64,000 nt of DNA, from NCBI RefSeq assembly GCF_022631235.3, contig NZ_CP093310.2, positions 2,480,001 to 2,544,000 of the forward strand. Direction: 5' to 3'. This DNA comes from Psychrobacter raelei. GTDB taxonomy: Bacteria > Pseudomonadota > Gammaproteobacteria > Pseudomonadales > Moraxellaceae. This document shows, in pieces, positions 1 to 7,879 of the stretch (position 1 is the first letter of the stretch; each line of letters begins with the position of its first letter). A program made the translations under genes and the position numbers. The notes under the pieces were generated by a model, which had not been told where the DNA came from, did not search any database, and saw only the letters and a list, made by a program, of their open reading frames with translations.

Positions 1-251
1 TCAGCGTTGTCTTGAGGGCTATTTAAATGATTGTGGTGGGTATGCCAGCTGATCCACAGATGACTAAAGTCTTCAATGCCAAGAAAGGCCTCAGGCATAT
101 CATACGGCGTCACCATCTCAATGACACTGGGCAACGCCACAAGATTGGGCTGGCGGGGAATACCAAACTTCTGAGACAACGCAGAGCGGTGATAGCCGAT
201 AATCGGCAAGGTTATCTGCTGCGTATCTGGGTGAAAATCATCTTGTGACAT
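1..251 (-). CDS. trmO: TrmO-type tRNA-m6t6A37 methyltransferase, N-terminal part (runs off the window)
   Basis: The reverse strand reads from an ATG at 251 to the window edge without a stop, about 83 codons. The start MSQDDFHPDTQ is followed by IIGYHRSALSQKFGIPRQP, then VTPYDMPEAFLGIEDFSHLW. This is the TsaA/TrmO (YaeB) N-terminal pattern: a short beta strand, KFGIPRQP, and the P.A..G.E.FSHLW motif. TrmO family members methylate N6-threonylcarbamoyladenosine at position 37 of some tRNAs using S-adenosylmethionine. The rest of the gene lies to the left of the window. The forward-strand frame over the same bases has no protein features and is a shadow. Family assignment is from motif recognition only. 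Confidence 0.85.
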   Translation of the reverse strand, partial: MSQDDFHPDTQQITLPIIGYHRSALSQKFGIPRQPNLVALPSVIEMVTPYDMPEAFLGIEDFSHLWISWHTHHNHLNSPQDNA

Positions 252-559
252 ACTGTCTTTAACACCTTGTGGTTGATTTCGATGGCTAATCGCTGACTCA
301 TGTTAGGCTTAATCACGCTAACGCCTCGCCTTGACTCTATTTTAATACATTATTTGAATCTGAACGGACATCAAACCGCACAGTAATCGTTGAGGCATAC
401 CCTCGCAAGGCAGAATATCCTTAACTCATTGACCAAAAATACTGGCTTATAATTTTTTTAACATCCGTTATTCCATTTTATTATGATGCTTTAATGCATT
501 TTTACACTTATTGCCGTTATGATAAGCAATAATTTGTTATGATGTGCAGCTTAAAAATT

Positions 560-663
560 ATGCCTGAACTCGCCGCGATGTGAACCGCTGTTGGCGAACT
601 GTCATCAGGCATCTATTTATCTCAGCGGCCACATGGCTCTGAGGCGTCATAAATTATTATGAC
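560..663 (+). promoter_or_regulatory. structured leader upstream of fpr (three successive hairpins)
   Basis: The gap 252-734 contains no gene. Its 3' half holds three inverted repeats in a row. ATGCCTGA (560-567) pairs with TCAGGCAT (605-612), with an inner CGCC/GGCG pair at 571-574 and 593-596. CTCAG (621-625) pairs with CTGAG (639-643), with an inner GCC/GGC pair. GTCAT (646-650) pairs with ATGAC (659-663). They end about 70 bases before the fpr ATG, so they may fold in its 5' untranslated RNA or mark a small RNA. I match them to no known riboswitch and found no convincing promoter. Bases 252-540 show nothing else. Confidence 0.35.
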
Positions 664-734
664 CAGTTGTTAAACCTTATCTATTAGAGCTCACTTTTAA
701 ACTCTTCTCGCCATCATTATTTATTGAGGCCTTT

Positions 735-1508
735 ATGTCAAAATTTCATACCGAAACAGTGACTTACGTACACCACTGGAATGACTCATTATTTACTATC
801 AAAACCACTCGTGATGCCGGCTTACGCTTTCGTAACGGTGAATTTGCTATGATTGGTATCATGGTAGATGGTAAGCCGCTGATGCGCGCTTATTCTATCG
901 CCAGCCCAAATTACGAAGAGCATTTGGAGTTCTTTTCAATTAAGGTACAAGACGGCCCATTAACTTCGCGCTTACAGCATATTAAAGTGGGCGATGAGCT
1001 TATTATCAGTAAAAAACCTACCGGCACGTTGGTAGTCGACGATTTATTGCCCGGCAAAAATCTGTATATGCTCTCTACCGGTACCGGTCTTGCACCCTTC
1101 TTATCTTTGTCTCGTGACCCTGAGGTCTATGAGAAGTTTGATAAAATTATTCTTTGCCATGGCGTGCGTAAAGTTGAAGACTTAGCTTATCGCGAAATGT
1201 TCGAAGAGACCTTACCTAATGATGAGTTATTTGGTGAATGGTATCGTGAAAAGTTTATCTACTATCCGACGGTTACTCGTGAGGACTTCCGCAATACCGG
1301 CCGTATCACTGATTTGATGCGCTCAGGCAAGTTGTATGAAGACATCGGTTTACCACCTATCAATAAAGAAGATGACCGCGTTATGATCTGTGGTAGTATG
1401 CCTTTTAACGCTGATATTTCTGAGATTTTGGATGCTGCAGGCTTAACGGTTTCTCCACGTATGGGCGTGCCTGCTGATTATGTGGTTGAACGTGCTTTCG
1501 TAGGTTAA
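735..1508 (+). CDS. fpr: ferredoxin--NADP+ reductase
   Basis: This 257-residue FAD enzyme passes electrons between NADPH and ferredoxin or flavodoxin in the cytoplasm. The sequence has the FNR signatures in order: the FAD-binding RAYSIASP motif near residue 56, the pyridine-nucleotide phosphate loop LSTGTGLAPF near 115, and CGSMPFN near 222 in the NADP-binding half. The length and the aromatic-poor C-terminal AFVG fit the bacterial (Azotobacter/E. coli Fpr) subclass. The ATG at 735 follows TGAGGCCTTT, a plausible ribosome site. The gene stands alone, upstream of a tRNA gene that has its own promoter. In related bacteria fpr is often tied to oxidative stress or iron-sulfur repair, but no operator for that was recognised here. 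Confidence 0.93.
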   Translation: MSKFHTETVTYVHHWNDSLFTIKTTRDAGLRFRNGEFAMIGIMVDGKPLMRAYSIASPNYEEHLEFFSIKVQDGPLTSRLQHIKVGDELIISKKPTGTLVVDDLLPGKNLYMLSTGTGLAPFLSLSRDPEVYEKFDKIILCHGVRKVEDLAYREMFEETLPNDELFGEWYREKFIYYPTVTREDFRNTGRITDLMRSGKLYEDIGLPPINKEDDRVMICGSMPFNADISEILDAAGLTVSPRMGVPADYVVERAFVG

Positions 1509-1541
1509 TAGCCCTTGGCGTAAAAATAGCATTAAAACTTC

Positions 1542-1569
1542 TTGACCCTATTTCAGAAGTTGCTATAAT
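1542..1569 (+). promoter_or_regulatory. sigma-70 promoter of tRNA-Leu
   Basis: TTGACC at 1542-1547 and TATAAT at 1564-1569 are separated by 16 bases, close to the sigma-70 consensus. The tRNA starts 60 bases downstream. Confidence 0.75.
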
Positions 1570-1628
1570 ACGCATCCTAGCTTATCTACCCACTTATTGA
1601 ATTCAATAAGATCAAGCTAACCCTACAT

Positions 1629-1715
1629 GCCGGTGTGGTGGAATTGGTAGACACGACGGATTCAAAATCCGTTGCCTTTAAAAGCGTGTCGGTTCGAGTC
1701 CGACCACCGGTACCA
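1629..1715 (+). tRNA. tRNA-Leu (anticodon CAA)
   Basis: The full cloverleaf can be drawn by hand. The acceptor GCCGGTG pairs with CACCGGT (one G-T). The anticodon stem ACGGA/TCCGT closes a seven-base loop TTCAAAA with anticodon CAA. A long class II variable arm follows, then the T arm GTCGG-TTCGAGT-CCGAC, discriminator A and an encoded CCA. The length is 87 bases. Partial copies of its 3' half appear at 4802-4826 and 7784-7808 (see findings). Confidence 0.97.
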
Positions 1716-1721
1716 TATACG

Positions 1722-1752
1722 AAACCCTCGCAGAGTCTGTGAGGGTTTTTTA
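1722..1752 (+). terminator. intrinsic terminator after tRNA-Leu
   Basis: AACCCTCGCAGA pairs imperfectly with GTCTGTGAGGGTT and is followed by a T-run. It lies seven bases after the tRNA CCA. Confidence 0.85.
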
Positions 1753-1945
1753 TTGCCTGTCTTGTATGTCCATATTTCAACCTCTTTATCCGCAGTACTT
1801 AACCAAAAAACAAAGCCTTTTTTAGAAAATATCAGCTTTCGTTAGTAATTTTAAAGGTATGAGCAGCTAGGTTTTGAAAGCAACGTAAACAGCTCTGCAA
1901 TTTCTGATCGTGTTAAGCTGCAAAGTTAAGATAAAATAGAGATAA

Positions 1946-2293
1946 CCCAGTGGCTCGATTCTAACTCATGACATTGGTATAGATGAGTTGAGGCCTGGCG
2001 GTACGGTATCAGGACCGGTAATGATGGGAATTGCAGATGTGGCGCTTTATGTGGCCATATTAGGTAGAATTGGCATAGTACCGTTAGCAGTCACCACAAG
2101 TTTAACTATCAACTTTTTACGTAAGCCCACTGCAAAATCACGCATTATTGCTGAGTGTAAACTGCTAAAAGTGGGAAGAACTCTAATCGTAGGTGAGGTT
2201 TCTTTATACTCAGATGGATCTGAAGAATTAGTTGCCCATGTTGTGGGAACTTACTCAGTGCCGCCAATCAAGAACAAGCCTGAAGGTCTGTAA
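1946..2293 (+). pseudogene. PaaI-type hotdog thioesterase, N-terminally truncated
   Basis: The frame upstream of the only usable start (TTG 1988) is open back to a TAA at 1943 and still reads protein-like (DIGIDELRPGGTVSGPVMM), so the homology begins before any good start codon. The body has the hotdog thioesterase pattern: RPGGTVSGP, MGIADVALY, TTSLTINFLRKP, and a C-terminal VGEVSLYSDGSEELVAHVVGTYSVPP. These enzymes hydrolyse acyl-CoA thioesters. Full-length relatives have roughly 140-160 residues, so about 40-50 N-terminal residues are missing. No ribosome site precedes TTG 1988. I read it as a decayed 5'-truncated gene in an accessory region; expression of the 101-residue fragment cannot be excluded. 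The bases between the tRNA terminator and this gene, and 2294-2478 after it, show nothing recognisable. Confidence 0.65.
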
Positions 2294-2478
2294 AAATACA
2301 TCAAATTAAGGCGGTAGTTTAGGTTATCTAGGACGGTCCTTTTATTTCAATATAGGGTCGTCATGCTCTACAAGCAAAAACGTTAGAAACGCTCTGACCT
2401 AAAGGTACATATTCCTTAGATTCTCTATTAGTATTAGCATGAAAAATGTCTATTACACCAATAATTAAGAAAGATTTT

Positions 2479-3738
2479 TTAATTATTCATCATGGTATAT
2501 ATTAAGACAATTAAAACAGTCATGTGAACAATTTGGATTGGAACAAAAGCAAGTGCGTATTGAAAACCACCCGTAATTGCCGCGTTAATTGATTTAGAAA
2601 TTGCATGTGTCGCTAAACCTAATAATAAGGCGAGCAATAAAATAAGGTTAGTTGGGCTCCCTTGCATTACTACGGCAGCCATTGCTGCATGCACTTCAAA
2701 CATAGAACTGACTACGGTTCCTGCAATAAGACCAGCGTCACCCAGCCATAAACCTAAACCATAAACAAGCACTTGAATAATAGTAAGTGTCACTGCAATG
2801 ATACCTGCCTCCTTTAAACTAAACATGGGGGTATCAGTTAGCTTAACTTCCTCTTCGGATTGGGTTTTTCTGATCAACCATATGCCAGGAATAATTAAAA
2901 CTAGCATGGCAATAATAGAGGAAAATAATAAAACTTTAAGCCAACTGACACTGACACCTGCAACAATAATAAGAAGTTGTACCAATGTTGCGACACAGGA
3001 TATAAGCGCAGCTCCAGCATTTTCTTTTGCAGCTGCACGACCCTGACGAACTTCTACTCCAAGGCTTGCAATCGTGGCTGTACTGGATATAAATCCTGAT
3101 GCCAAAGCAGATAAAAATTTAGCATGGCGTGACGGTAAAAGCCTCTTTGCCATATGTGCTAGTGCTTGAATGGCTAAAATCAATATCAATAATTTTAAAA
3201 TAACATAAGGATTGAGTACTGAACCTCAAAGATCCCTATTAGGGGTTAAAGGAAGTGCAATTAAAAGTAAAGCAAGTAAAAAGATACCATCTTTGAATTC
3301 ACGTTCAGTAAGCCATTTAACCGCTACTCCATGCATTGAATCCTTTGTCACTAGAAGGAAGGTAAGGACTACTGTAAGTGCAGCTGCATAAGGAATATGC
3401 CATAAACATAGTCCGCCTATAAAATAGGTGAGTATAAAAGCAAGTTCAGTGGTTACCCCTAGATCTTCAATTTGTTTAGGGATAGAGATGATACTTATAC
3501 CCCCTATTATCAATGCCCCTATGAGTCCCATAAAAGGACCGAAAGAGAAACAAATCACCCCTAATAGACAGCAAATTGCAAAAGATCTAATGCCGGCAAA
3601 GCTGTGTTGATTTTGACGTTGTTTGTTACGCTCTCTTTCTAGACCAATGAGTAGTCCACAACCTAGTGCTGCGGTAGATGCAGTAATTAAGTTTTGGACA
3701 GGTTCAATCGTAAATGTACTGTCTATTATGAAATTCAT
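2479..3738 (-). pseudogene. MgtC/SapB-DUF4010 membrane protein, interrupted by one in-frame TGA
   Basis: Two adjacent minus-strand frames belong to one gene. The 5' part (from ATG 3738, MNFIIDSTFTIEPVQN) has the MgtC motif GLLIGLERERNK, then FAGIRSFAICCLLG, and enters the DUF4010 region. It stops at TGA 3228-3226 after TPNRDL. The next codon continues in the same frame as GSVLNPYVILKLLILILAIQ and runs to 2479 through GFISSTATIASLG, the conserved DUF4010 SSTAT motif. Without the TGA the protein would be about 420 residues with some ten membrane spans, normal for the family. A TGG to TGA change fits but the ancestral codon is not proven. The family sits in the inner membrane and its transport role is poorly defined. 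The TTG at 3762 is a weaker start than ATG 3738. Confidence 0.8.
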
Positions 3739-4040
3739 GAGCCCATCCCGAATTCTGTGCAACTGCGATTTAGATTAGAGGTTTGCTAACACGTTCACCA
3801 AATCTAATCATAAAGCGATTAAGAACTGCCGTCTAGTTTCGAATGGGCATTGCCCGCTTTTTAGACACCTGCTACGTTGCTAAGTACACTCTAAAAAATA
3901 AATACGCCAGTTATACTACTTCACATACACCTCTTATGTGTTAAGTTAGCATAAGTAGTGTTTATTGTATGCTAGCGAGTAGAGTTAGAAGTACTCTTTA
4001 TCTTCAATCCTTAATTAATCCAAACATGTTGGAGCACTTT

Positions 4041-4445
4041 ATGACTCAAATAAAAGCAATTATCCCAGCTGGTAGACATGCTCTTTATGAGAAGCATGGT
4101 TACTCTGCAGCCATTCAATCAAAAGATTTACTATTCGTTTCAGGCCAAGTAGGAAGTCTTCAGAACGTTAGTCCAGAAATAGGCTATGAGAAATAAGTAG
4201 AACTCGCATTTGAAAATCTAGGTAACACACTAGAGGCGGCAGGCTGTACGTTCGAGGACATCATCATCGATGTTACAACCTTCCATACTGACCCTGAAAA
4301 TCAACTTGATGTAATGATGAAGGTAAAGAACACTATTTTTAAGGAGCCGCCCTATCCAGCTTGGACTGCGGTTGGTGTGACGTGGCTTGCCGGATTTGAT
4401 TTTGAAATAAAGGTCATTGCACGCCTGCCCAGTGATATCAGTTAA
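4041..4445 (+). pseudogene. RidA-family (YjgF/YER057c) protein, interrupted by one in-frame TAA
   Basis: From ATG 4041 the frame reads MTQIKAIIPAGRHALYEKHG, then LLFVSGQVGS, and stops at TAA 4194-4196 after GYEK. The same frame resumes at once as VELAFENLGNTLEAAGCTFE, DIIIDVTTFHTDPENQLDVM, and PAWTAVGVTWLAGFDFEIKV, ending at 4445. The total of 134 sense codons fits RidA proteins, which deaminate reactive imines or enamines. A CAA to TAA change would explain the stop. The family Arg that binds carboxylates (IARLP here) is still coded downstream of the stop, so the decay appears recent. The upstream gap 3763-4040 holds no recognisable feature. Confidence 0.8.
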
Positions 4446-4573
4446 TTAGCTAGCGCCTGCATTGGTAGTCCTAACTGGCTTGCTGTGGTACTGATATCCC
4501 TATCATTATTCTTTATTTCTTTAACCACTTCTGCTTTAAGTTCTTCACTGTATCTTTCAACTTTCTTAGTCAT
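4442..4573 (-). pseudogene. transposase OrfA N-terminal fragment (IS remnant)
   Basis: A 43-residue minus-strand frame starts at ATG 4573: MTKKVERYSEELKAEVVKEI, then TTASQLGLPMQALAN. This is the helix-turn-helix start of an IS3/IS2-type OrfA. Such proteins normally continue with a Trp and a coiled coil, but here the sequence ends at the 3' end of the RidA gene and uses bases overlapping its stop codon. The bases upstream (to about 4620) could be the outer end of the lost element. No partner orfB or opposite end is present. Confidence 0.6.
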
Positions 4574-4801
4574 GATAAACCCCTATTTGTCTTTTTTGGT
4601 TTACCAATTTTTTGTCTACAGGTTTTTCAGCACAACTCAGTTCTGATTAATACAGCTGATGAGAGAAACTGCGTAGGTAAAAATGGGAAGGATTTATATT
4701 GAGACTGTTTTCAAACCTTGAATATCATGTACATTGACATGTACACCAATAATTTTTAAGTAAATAAAAGACAATATAATCAAATACTTGATTTTACTGC
4801 C

Positions 4802-4826
4802 CAAGTCCGATCCCCAGTAACATATA
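4802..4826 (+). repeat. tRNA-Leu 3'-end-like fragment (possible old attachment site)
   Basis: The 25 bases 4802-4826 match the last part of tRNA-Leu plus flank (1695-1719) at 20 positions without a gap, including AGTCCGA and the trailing CATATA beyond the CCA. As in the real tRNA locus, a terminator hairpin follows. The remainder of the gap 4574-4887 has two direct CATGTACA copies 12 bases apart (4726 and 4738) and no gene. Confidence 0.4.
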
Positions 4827-4831
4827 TAATT

Positions 4832-4861
4832 AAGCCCCTAAATTGTTTTAGGGGCTTTTTT
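4832..4861 (+). terminator. intrinsic terminator
   Basis: AAGCCCCTAAA/TTTTAGGGGCTT with a 3-base loop, followed by a T-run on the plus strand. It lies between the RidA remnant and the convergent minus-strand operon. Confidence 0.75.
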
Positions 4862-4887
4862 GTCTTTGGCGCAGTAAGTTTTTTATT

Positions 4888-5313
4888 TTAGAACTCTATT
4901 CGCTCAACACTAGAATCATTTATAGCCAAAAGTACCTGAGCGGCTTCCTGAAGTGGTGATGACTTCACTGTATTTTCAATAGCATTCATGGCCATAGATA
5001 TTAACTCAGGATTATTAGACTCAATGCCTTGATCCAGTTTTTTGAACATCTCATCAATCACATGCCTCCGTTCAGAAAAACGCTCCTTTAAATAGGATTG
5101 CAAAAATTCTCGCTGGTTGTTTGACTTTGTTATTTGCGCCTCTTTCCAAGCAGAAATCGCTGCACGCTTAGTTCCTTCAGTTTGACAGATAGTTTTATAG
5201 TCAGTATAAGACTTAACTAGCATCTCAAAGCCCTGATATGCCTTAGATAGAGGATCACTAGAAGCCTTGGTAATAACAGATTTTTTCGCAGTCCCTGTAA
5301 TAATGTCTTTCAT
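4888..5313 (-). CDS. hypothetical helical protein (fourth gene of the 4888-7393 operon)
   Basis: A 141-residue protein of unknown family. It has no signal peptide or membrane segment, is rich in Lys, Glu and Ser, and looks mostly alpha-helical (AYQGFEMLVKSYTDYKTICQ, REFLQSYLKERFSERRHVID, EMFKKLDQGIESNNPELISM). The start ATG 5313 has AAAGGA eight bases upstream. It begins 16 bases after the stop of the 309-residue gene, so translation and expression are probably linked. No catalytic motif is visible and I can assign no function. A cytoplasmic partner for the membrane-associated protein encoded just upstream is an inference from position only. Confidence 0.75.
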   Translation of the reverse strand: MKDIITGTAKKSVITKASSDPLSKAYQGFEMLVKSYTDYKTICQTEGTKRAAISAWKEAQITKSNNQREFLQSYLKERFSERRHVIDEMFKKLDQGIESNNPELISMAMNAIENTVKSSPLQEAAQVLLAINDSSVERIEF

Positions 5314-5329
5314 AAATCAGATTCCTTTA

Positions 5330-6259
5330 TCAGATTTGTAGATAACCTTCGCATTTATGGCGAATATTGCTTACAGCCTTGCCGTCACTATTAAGAATAG
5401 GTTGATCAAGAATATTCTTAAGCGACTTACCTACAGCGAGCATAGTTTTGAAAGCTTCAGGGTCAGACGCATCGTTTACTTTCACCTTTTCAAATCGTTT
5501 TACTGTCTCAAGTAATACTTTTTGAACCTCAAGGGCATTGATGGTTATCGCTTTCATTGCTACCTCTGTAGTTTTCATTTCAGCGATAGCTACTGCATTT
5601 TTTGCCTCATATTCTCGAGCTTCTGTAAGCGCTTCTTCACCTTTACTCGCTAAATGAAGTCCTGTAATAGCCAATGCAGGGCCAGCTACTATACCGCCTA
5701 GAACCATCGTGCCCCCTGCCATACCAAGACCACCTGAGGCCAATGAGCCGCCACCAAGCCATGCCAGTGTTGCATTCGTTGAAGCAGCACCTGCAAGAGT
5801 TGAAATGGCAGTCCCTGTAGAGGCTGTACCTAATATGCCTACAGTTCCGTAAGCTCCCATTCCAGTAAGCACACCCGCCGTGACACCCGTTGCTAGACCA
5901 TTTTCAATTTTAACTGCTGTAGCCACGCCTTGTTTCATCTGTACATAGTCATCATGAGTTAGGGCTTGATTAAAATTCTCAATAGTAGATCCAGCATCTT
6001 TAAGCTTTCTCAATACTTCGATGATATGTTTAATTTGAGTACTAAATATTTCGACTTTAAGCTCACCCAAATTTTGCAGCTCATAATTAGCATCTATACC
6101 TGCGATCTCTAACAAATTTTTTTGCAATTCAAACTGTGTTTTTGACCATTCAATAATACTTTTAGCATCTGATATATCTGATACTCCTTTGGCACCAGAA
6201 GCCACTCCAACGCCTGCAGCTGCAAGAGCAAGTCCTCCTAATACAAATGGAATGGGCAT
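5330..6259 (-). CDS. hypothetical protein with a long Gly/Ala-rich hydrophobic core flanked by helices
   Basis: A 309-residue protein, family not recognised. It opens with a hydrophobic Gly/Ala segment (PIPFVLGGLALAAAGVGVAS). A charged helical part follows (residues about 30-115). Then comes a roughly 85-residue stretch dominated by Gly, Ala and Thr with glycine-zipper spacing (LAGAASTNATLAWLGGGSLA, then GLGMAGGTMVLGGIVAGPAL). A charged C-terminal helical tail ends it. This layout resembles proteins that insert a helical hairpin into membranes, as pore formers and some phage-defence effectors do, but that is analogy only. Start: AAAGGAG lies six bases before ATG 6259; the ATG at 6265 overlaps the ribosome site and is less likely. 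It is 20 bases downstream of the cysteine-cluster gene. Confidence 0.75.
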   Translation of the reverse strand: MPIPFVLGGLALAAAGVGVASGAKGVSDISDAKSIIEWSKTQFELQKNLLEIAGIDANYELQNLGELKVEIFSTQIKHIIEVLRKLKDAGSTIENFNQALTHDDYVQMKQGVATAVKIENGLATGVTAGVLTGMGAYGTVGILGTASTGTAISTLAGAASTNATLAWLGGGSLASGGLGMAGGTMVLGGIVAGPALAITGLHLASKGEEALTEAREYEAKNAVAIAEMKTTEVAMKAITINALEVQKVLLETVKRFEKVKVNDASDPEAFKTMLAVGKSLKNILDQPILNSDGKAVSNIRHKCEGYLQI

Positions 6260-6279
6260 AATCATCTCCTTTATACGAT

Positions 6280-6597
6280 TTAAATTTGTATCATAGGTAA
6301 TTTATTTGCTATTTGAACCGACTGACAGGTTTGAATATTAAGGTCTATATAATCATCATAGTCCATACTAGAAAATACAGCCTCATACATTGCCTGAATA
6401 TTACATATTAAAGGTCTATTGTGATAAACCATACAGCTATTATTGGTTGTATCAAAATAAATACAAACACCGTTGCCATCATCTAAACTTTTATATAGCG
6501 TATGATTTTGTAGGTTTTGACAACACCATCCGCATTGATTGCAAGGGAAAGCACGCTTTTTATGCTTAATATCTAAACCAGTTGATGACTCTGTCAC
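6280..6597 (-). CDS. YkgJ-family cysteine cluster protein
   Basis: A 105-residue protein with the YkgJ/CxxCxxCC pattern. CNQCGWCC lies near residue 20, a lone Cys follows in GVCIYF and another in NSCMVYHNRPLIC, and a last Cys sits in IQTCQ. Family members are thought to bind zinc or an iron-sulfur cluster; no reaction is established for most. It starts at GTG 6597, chosen because TAGGAG sits five bases upstream and no ATG lies near. It has only 13 bases to the gene before it and 20 to the one after, so it is inside the operon 7393-4888. The family is known as a lone housekeeping gene, so its place in this accessory operon is unusual. Confidence 0.8.
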   Translation of the reverse strand: MTESSTGLDIKHKKRAFPCNQCGWCCQNLQNHTLYKSLDDGNGVCIYFDTTNNSCMVYHNRPLICNIQAMYEAVFSSMDYDDYIDLNIQTCQSVQIANKLPMIQI

Positions 6598-6610
6598 GGC
6601 TACTCCTAAT

Positions 6611-7393
6611 TTATAGCGCTTCTAATCTCTCCATTAAGCGCTGTATTAGCTCGTCTATATGTTCTTCTTTTTCTAACGTTACGCCTTTTTCGTTCATATT
6701 CATGAGGCGCTCATATATTTCCATAATGCCTTGTTCTAATTCTTCGCTCAAGCGTATCACTTCTTGCTCGTCACCTTCTTCTAAATCATAATTCTCTATT
6801 TGCTCAAGCGTACTCTCTGTCTTATATATCAAATCTAACAATGCTTGTTCTTCATTATGTAAGTCTTCATCTTCTAACAGCAGAGCAATCTTTTCTTCAA
6901 TTTCTTTAATGCGTTCATCAATATTATCTAAGACCCCTGTAAACACATAAGCATCTTCGCTATCTTGCTCGCTATCTTCCTCTTTTACCGCTGTCATCAT
7001 TTGCTTATGGATTAATTCAAGATTGTATTTGGCGATATCATTACCTTGACTTGCCGCTTGCTCAAGCCACTGTATTGCTTGGGCCTCATCCTTTTCAGTG
7101 CCCAAGCCTTCTTTATACATAAGCGCTAGATTAATTTGTGCTTCATCATAGCCTTGATCCGCTGCTAGTTGGAACCATTCAAAAGCTTGTGATAAATCCT
7201 CATAGACCCCATGGCCATTTTTATACAGTAATCCAATCTGATTTTGAGCAGGAGCATACATTTCACTCGCTGCTTTTTTGAACCAATTAAGTGCTTCGTT
7301 GTAGTTCTGCTGAACCCCATTACCATTTACATAATCAACACCAATGAGTGTTTGAGCTTGAAGATAGTTTTTATAAGGCGGGATATAGTACAT
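6611..7393 (-). CDS. Sel1-like repeat protein with acidic coiled-coil tail (first gene of the operon)
   Basis: A 260-residue protein with three Sel1-like repeats in residues about 10-125. Each has the A...G..Y..G.GV..D...A..W...AA..G pattern (for example IGLLYKNGHGVYEDLSQAFE). Sel1 repeats form alpha-solenoids that bind partner proteins. The C-terminal half is very acidic and predicted coiled coil (KEIEEKIALLLEDEDLHNEE). No signal peptide is present, so it is probably cytoplasmic. The start ATG 7393 has GGAG seven bases upstream; ATG 7411 lacks one. It leads a four-gene minus-strand transcript. The gap to the left end of the IS3 element (7394-7783) contains no clear promoter or gene. Confidence 0.8.
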   Translation of the reverse strand: MYYIPPYKNYLQAQTLIGVDYVNGNGVQQNYNEALNWFKKAASEMYAPAQNQIGLLYKNGHGVYEDLSQAFEWFQLAADQGYDEAQINLALMYKEGLGTEKDEAQAIQWLEQAASQGNDIAKYNLELIHKQMMTAVKEEDSEQDSEDAYVFTGVLDNIDERIKEIEEKIALLLEDEDLHNEEQALLDLIYKTESTLEQIENYDLEEGDEQEVIRLSEELEQGIMEIYERLMNMNEKGVTLEKEEHIDELIQRLMERLEAL

Positions 7394-7783
7394 GGCATAA
7401 CTCCAATCCATTGAAATAATATAAGAGACCCACTGACACGAAGCTTATTATTTAATACTAAAGAAGATAAACAGAGTAAATAAAAGGACAGCATTTCCCG
7501 TAAATACTTGCCACAAGACTAAGTGCTTAACGTATATACTGTATAGGCTATCAACTATATCACCCCAACCATAAAAATTGAAACAAAAGAATTAATAAAA
7601 CGCTCACCCGCAATCACTAAAGACGCTAACATAGCAATTAGATTACAAGCCGCTTCAAACTTAATCCAAACCTTTTATGTCAAAACGAATAATGACGACC
7701 TTACCTTGCAATCCAATACAAAATTAGAAAGCTCTGCTCTGACAAAAAGAACATAAAATCCAAATCAGTCACACTTAAATGCT

Positions 7784-7808
7784 GTCGCCTTTAAAAACAT
7801 GTCGGTTC
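7784..7808 (+). repeat. tRNA-Leu variable-arm/T-stem fragment abutting an IS end
   Basis: These 25 bases match tRNA-Leu positions 1671-1695 (variable arm and 5' T stem) at 22 of 25 positions without a gap, including GCCTTTAAAA and TGTCGGTTC. The match stops exactly where the IS3-family left terminal repeat begins at 7809. It is too long to be chance. It looks like a displaced piece of a tRNA-Leu gene or an attachment-site copy cut by the IS. Confidence 0.6.
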
Positions 7809-7879
7809 TGTAACTATCCCCTAAAATAACACAGCTCAAACGTAGAATTTCTTATAAAATACCCATAAGGAGTTTTAAT

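Noticed and set aside
27-248. Plus-strand frame of 73 codons at the left edge
   Set aside because: It lies opposite the trmO gene, whose minus-strand frame has clear TrmO motifs.
1586-1780. Minus-strand frame across the tRNA-Leu gene
   Set aside because: It overlaps a perfect tRNA and its terminator; no protein features.
4726-4745. Two CATGTACA direct repeats 12 bases apart
   Set aside because: Could be an operator, but there is no gene to assign it to and it is short.
7569-7756. Open frame before the IS3 element with a faint HPr-like look
   Set aside because: No start codon, no catalytic His, and the similarity is too weak to claim.
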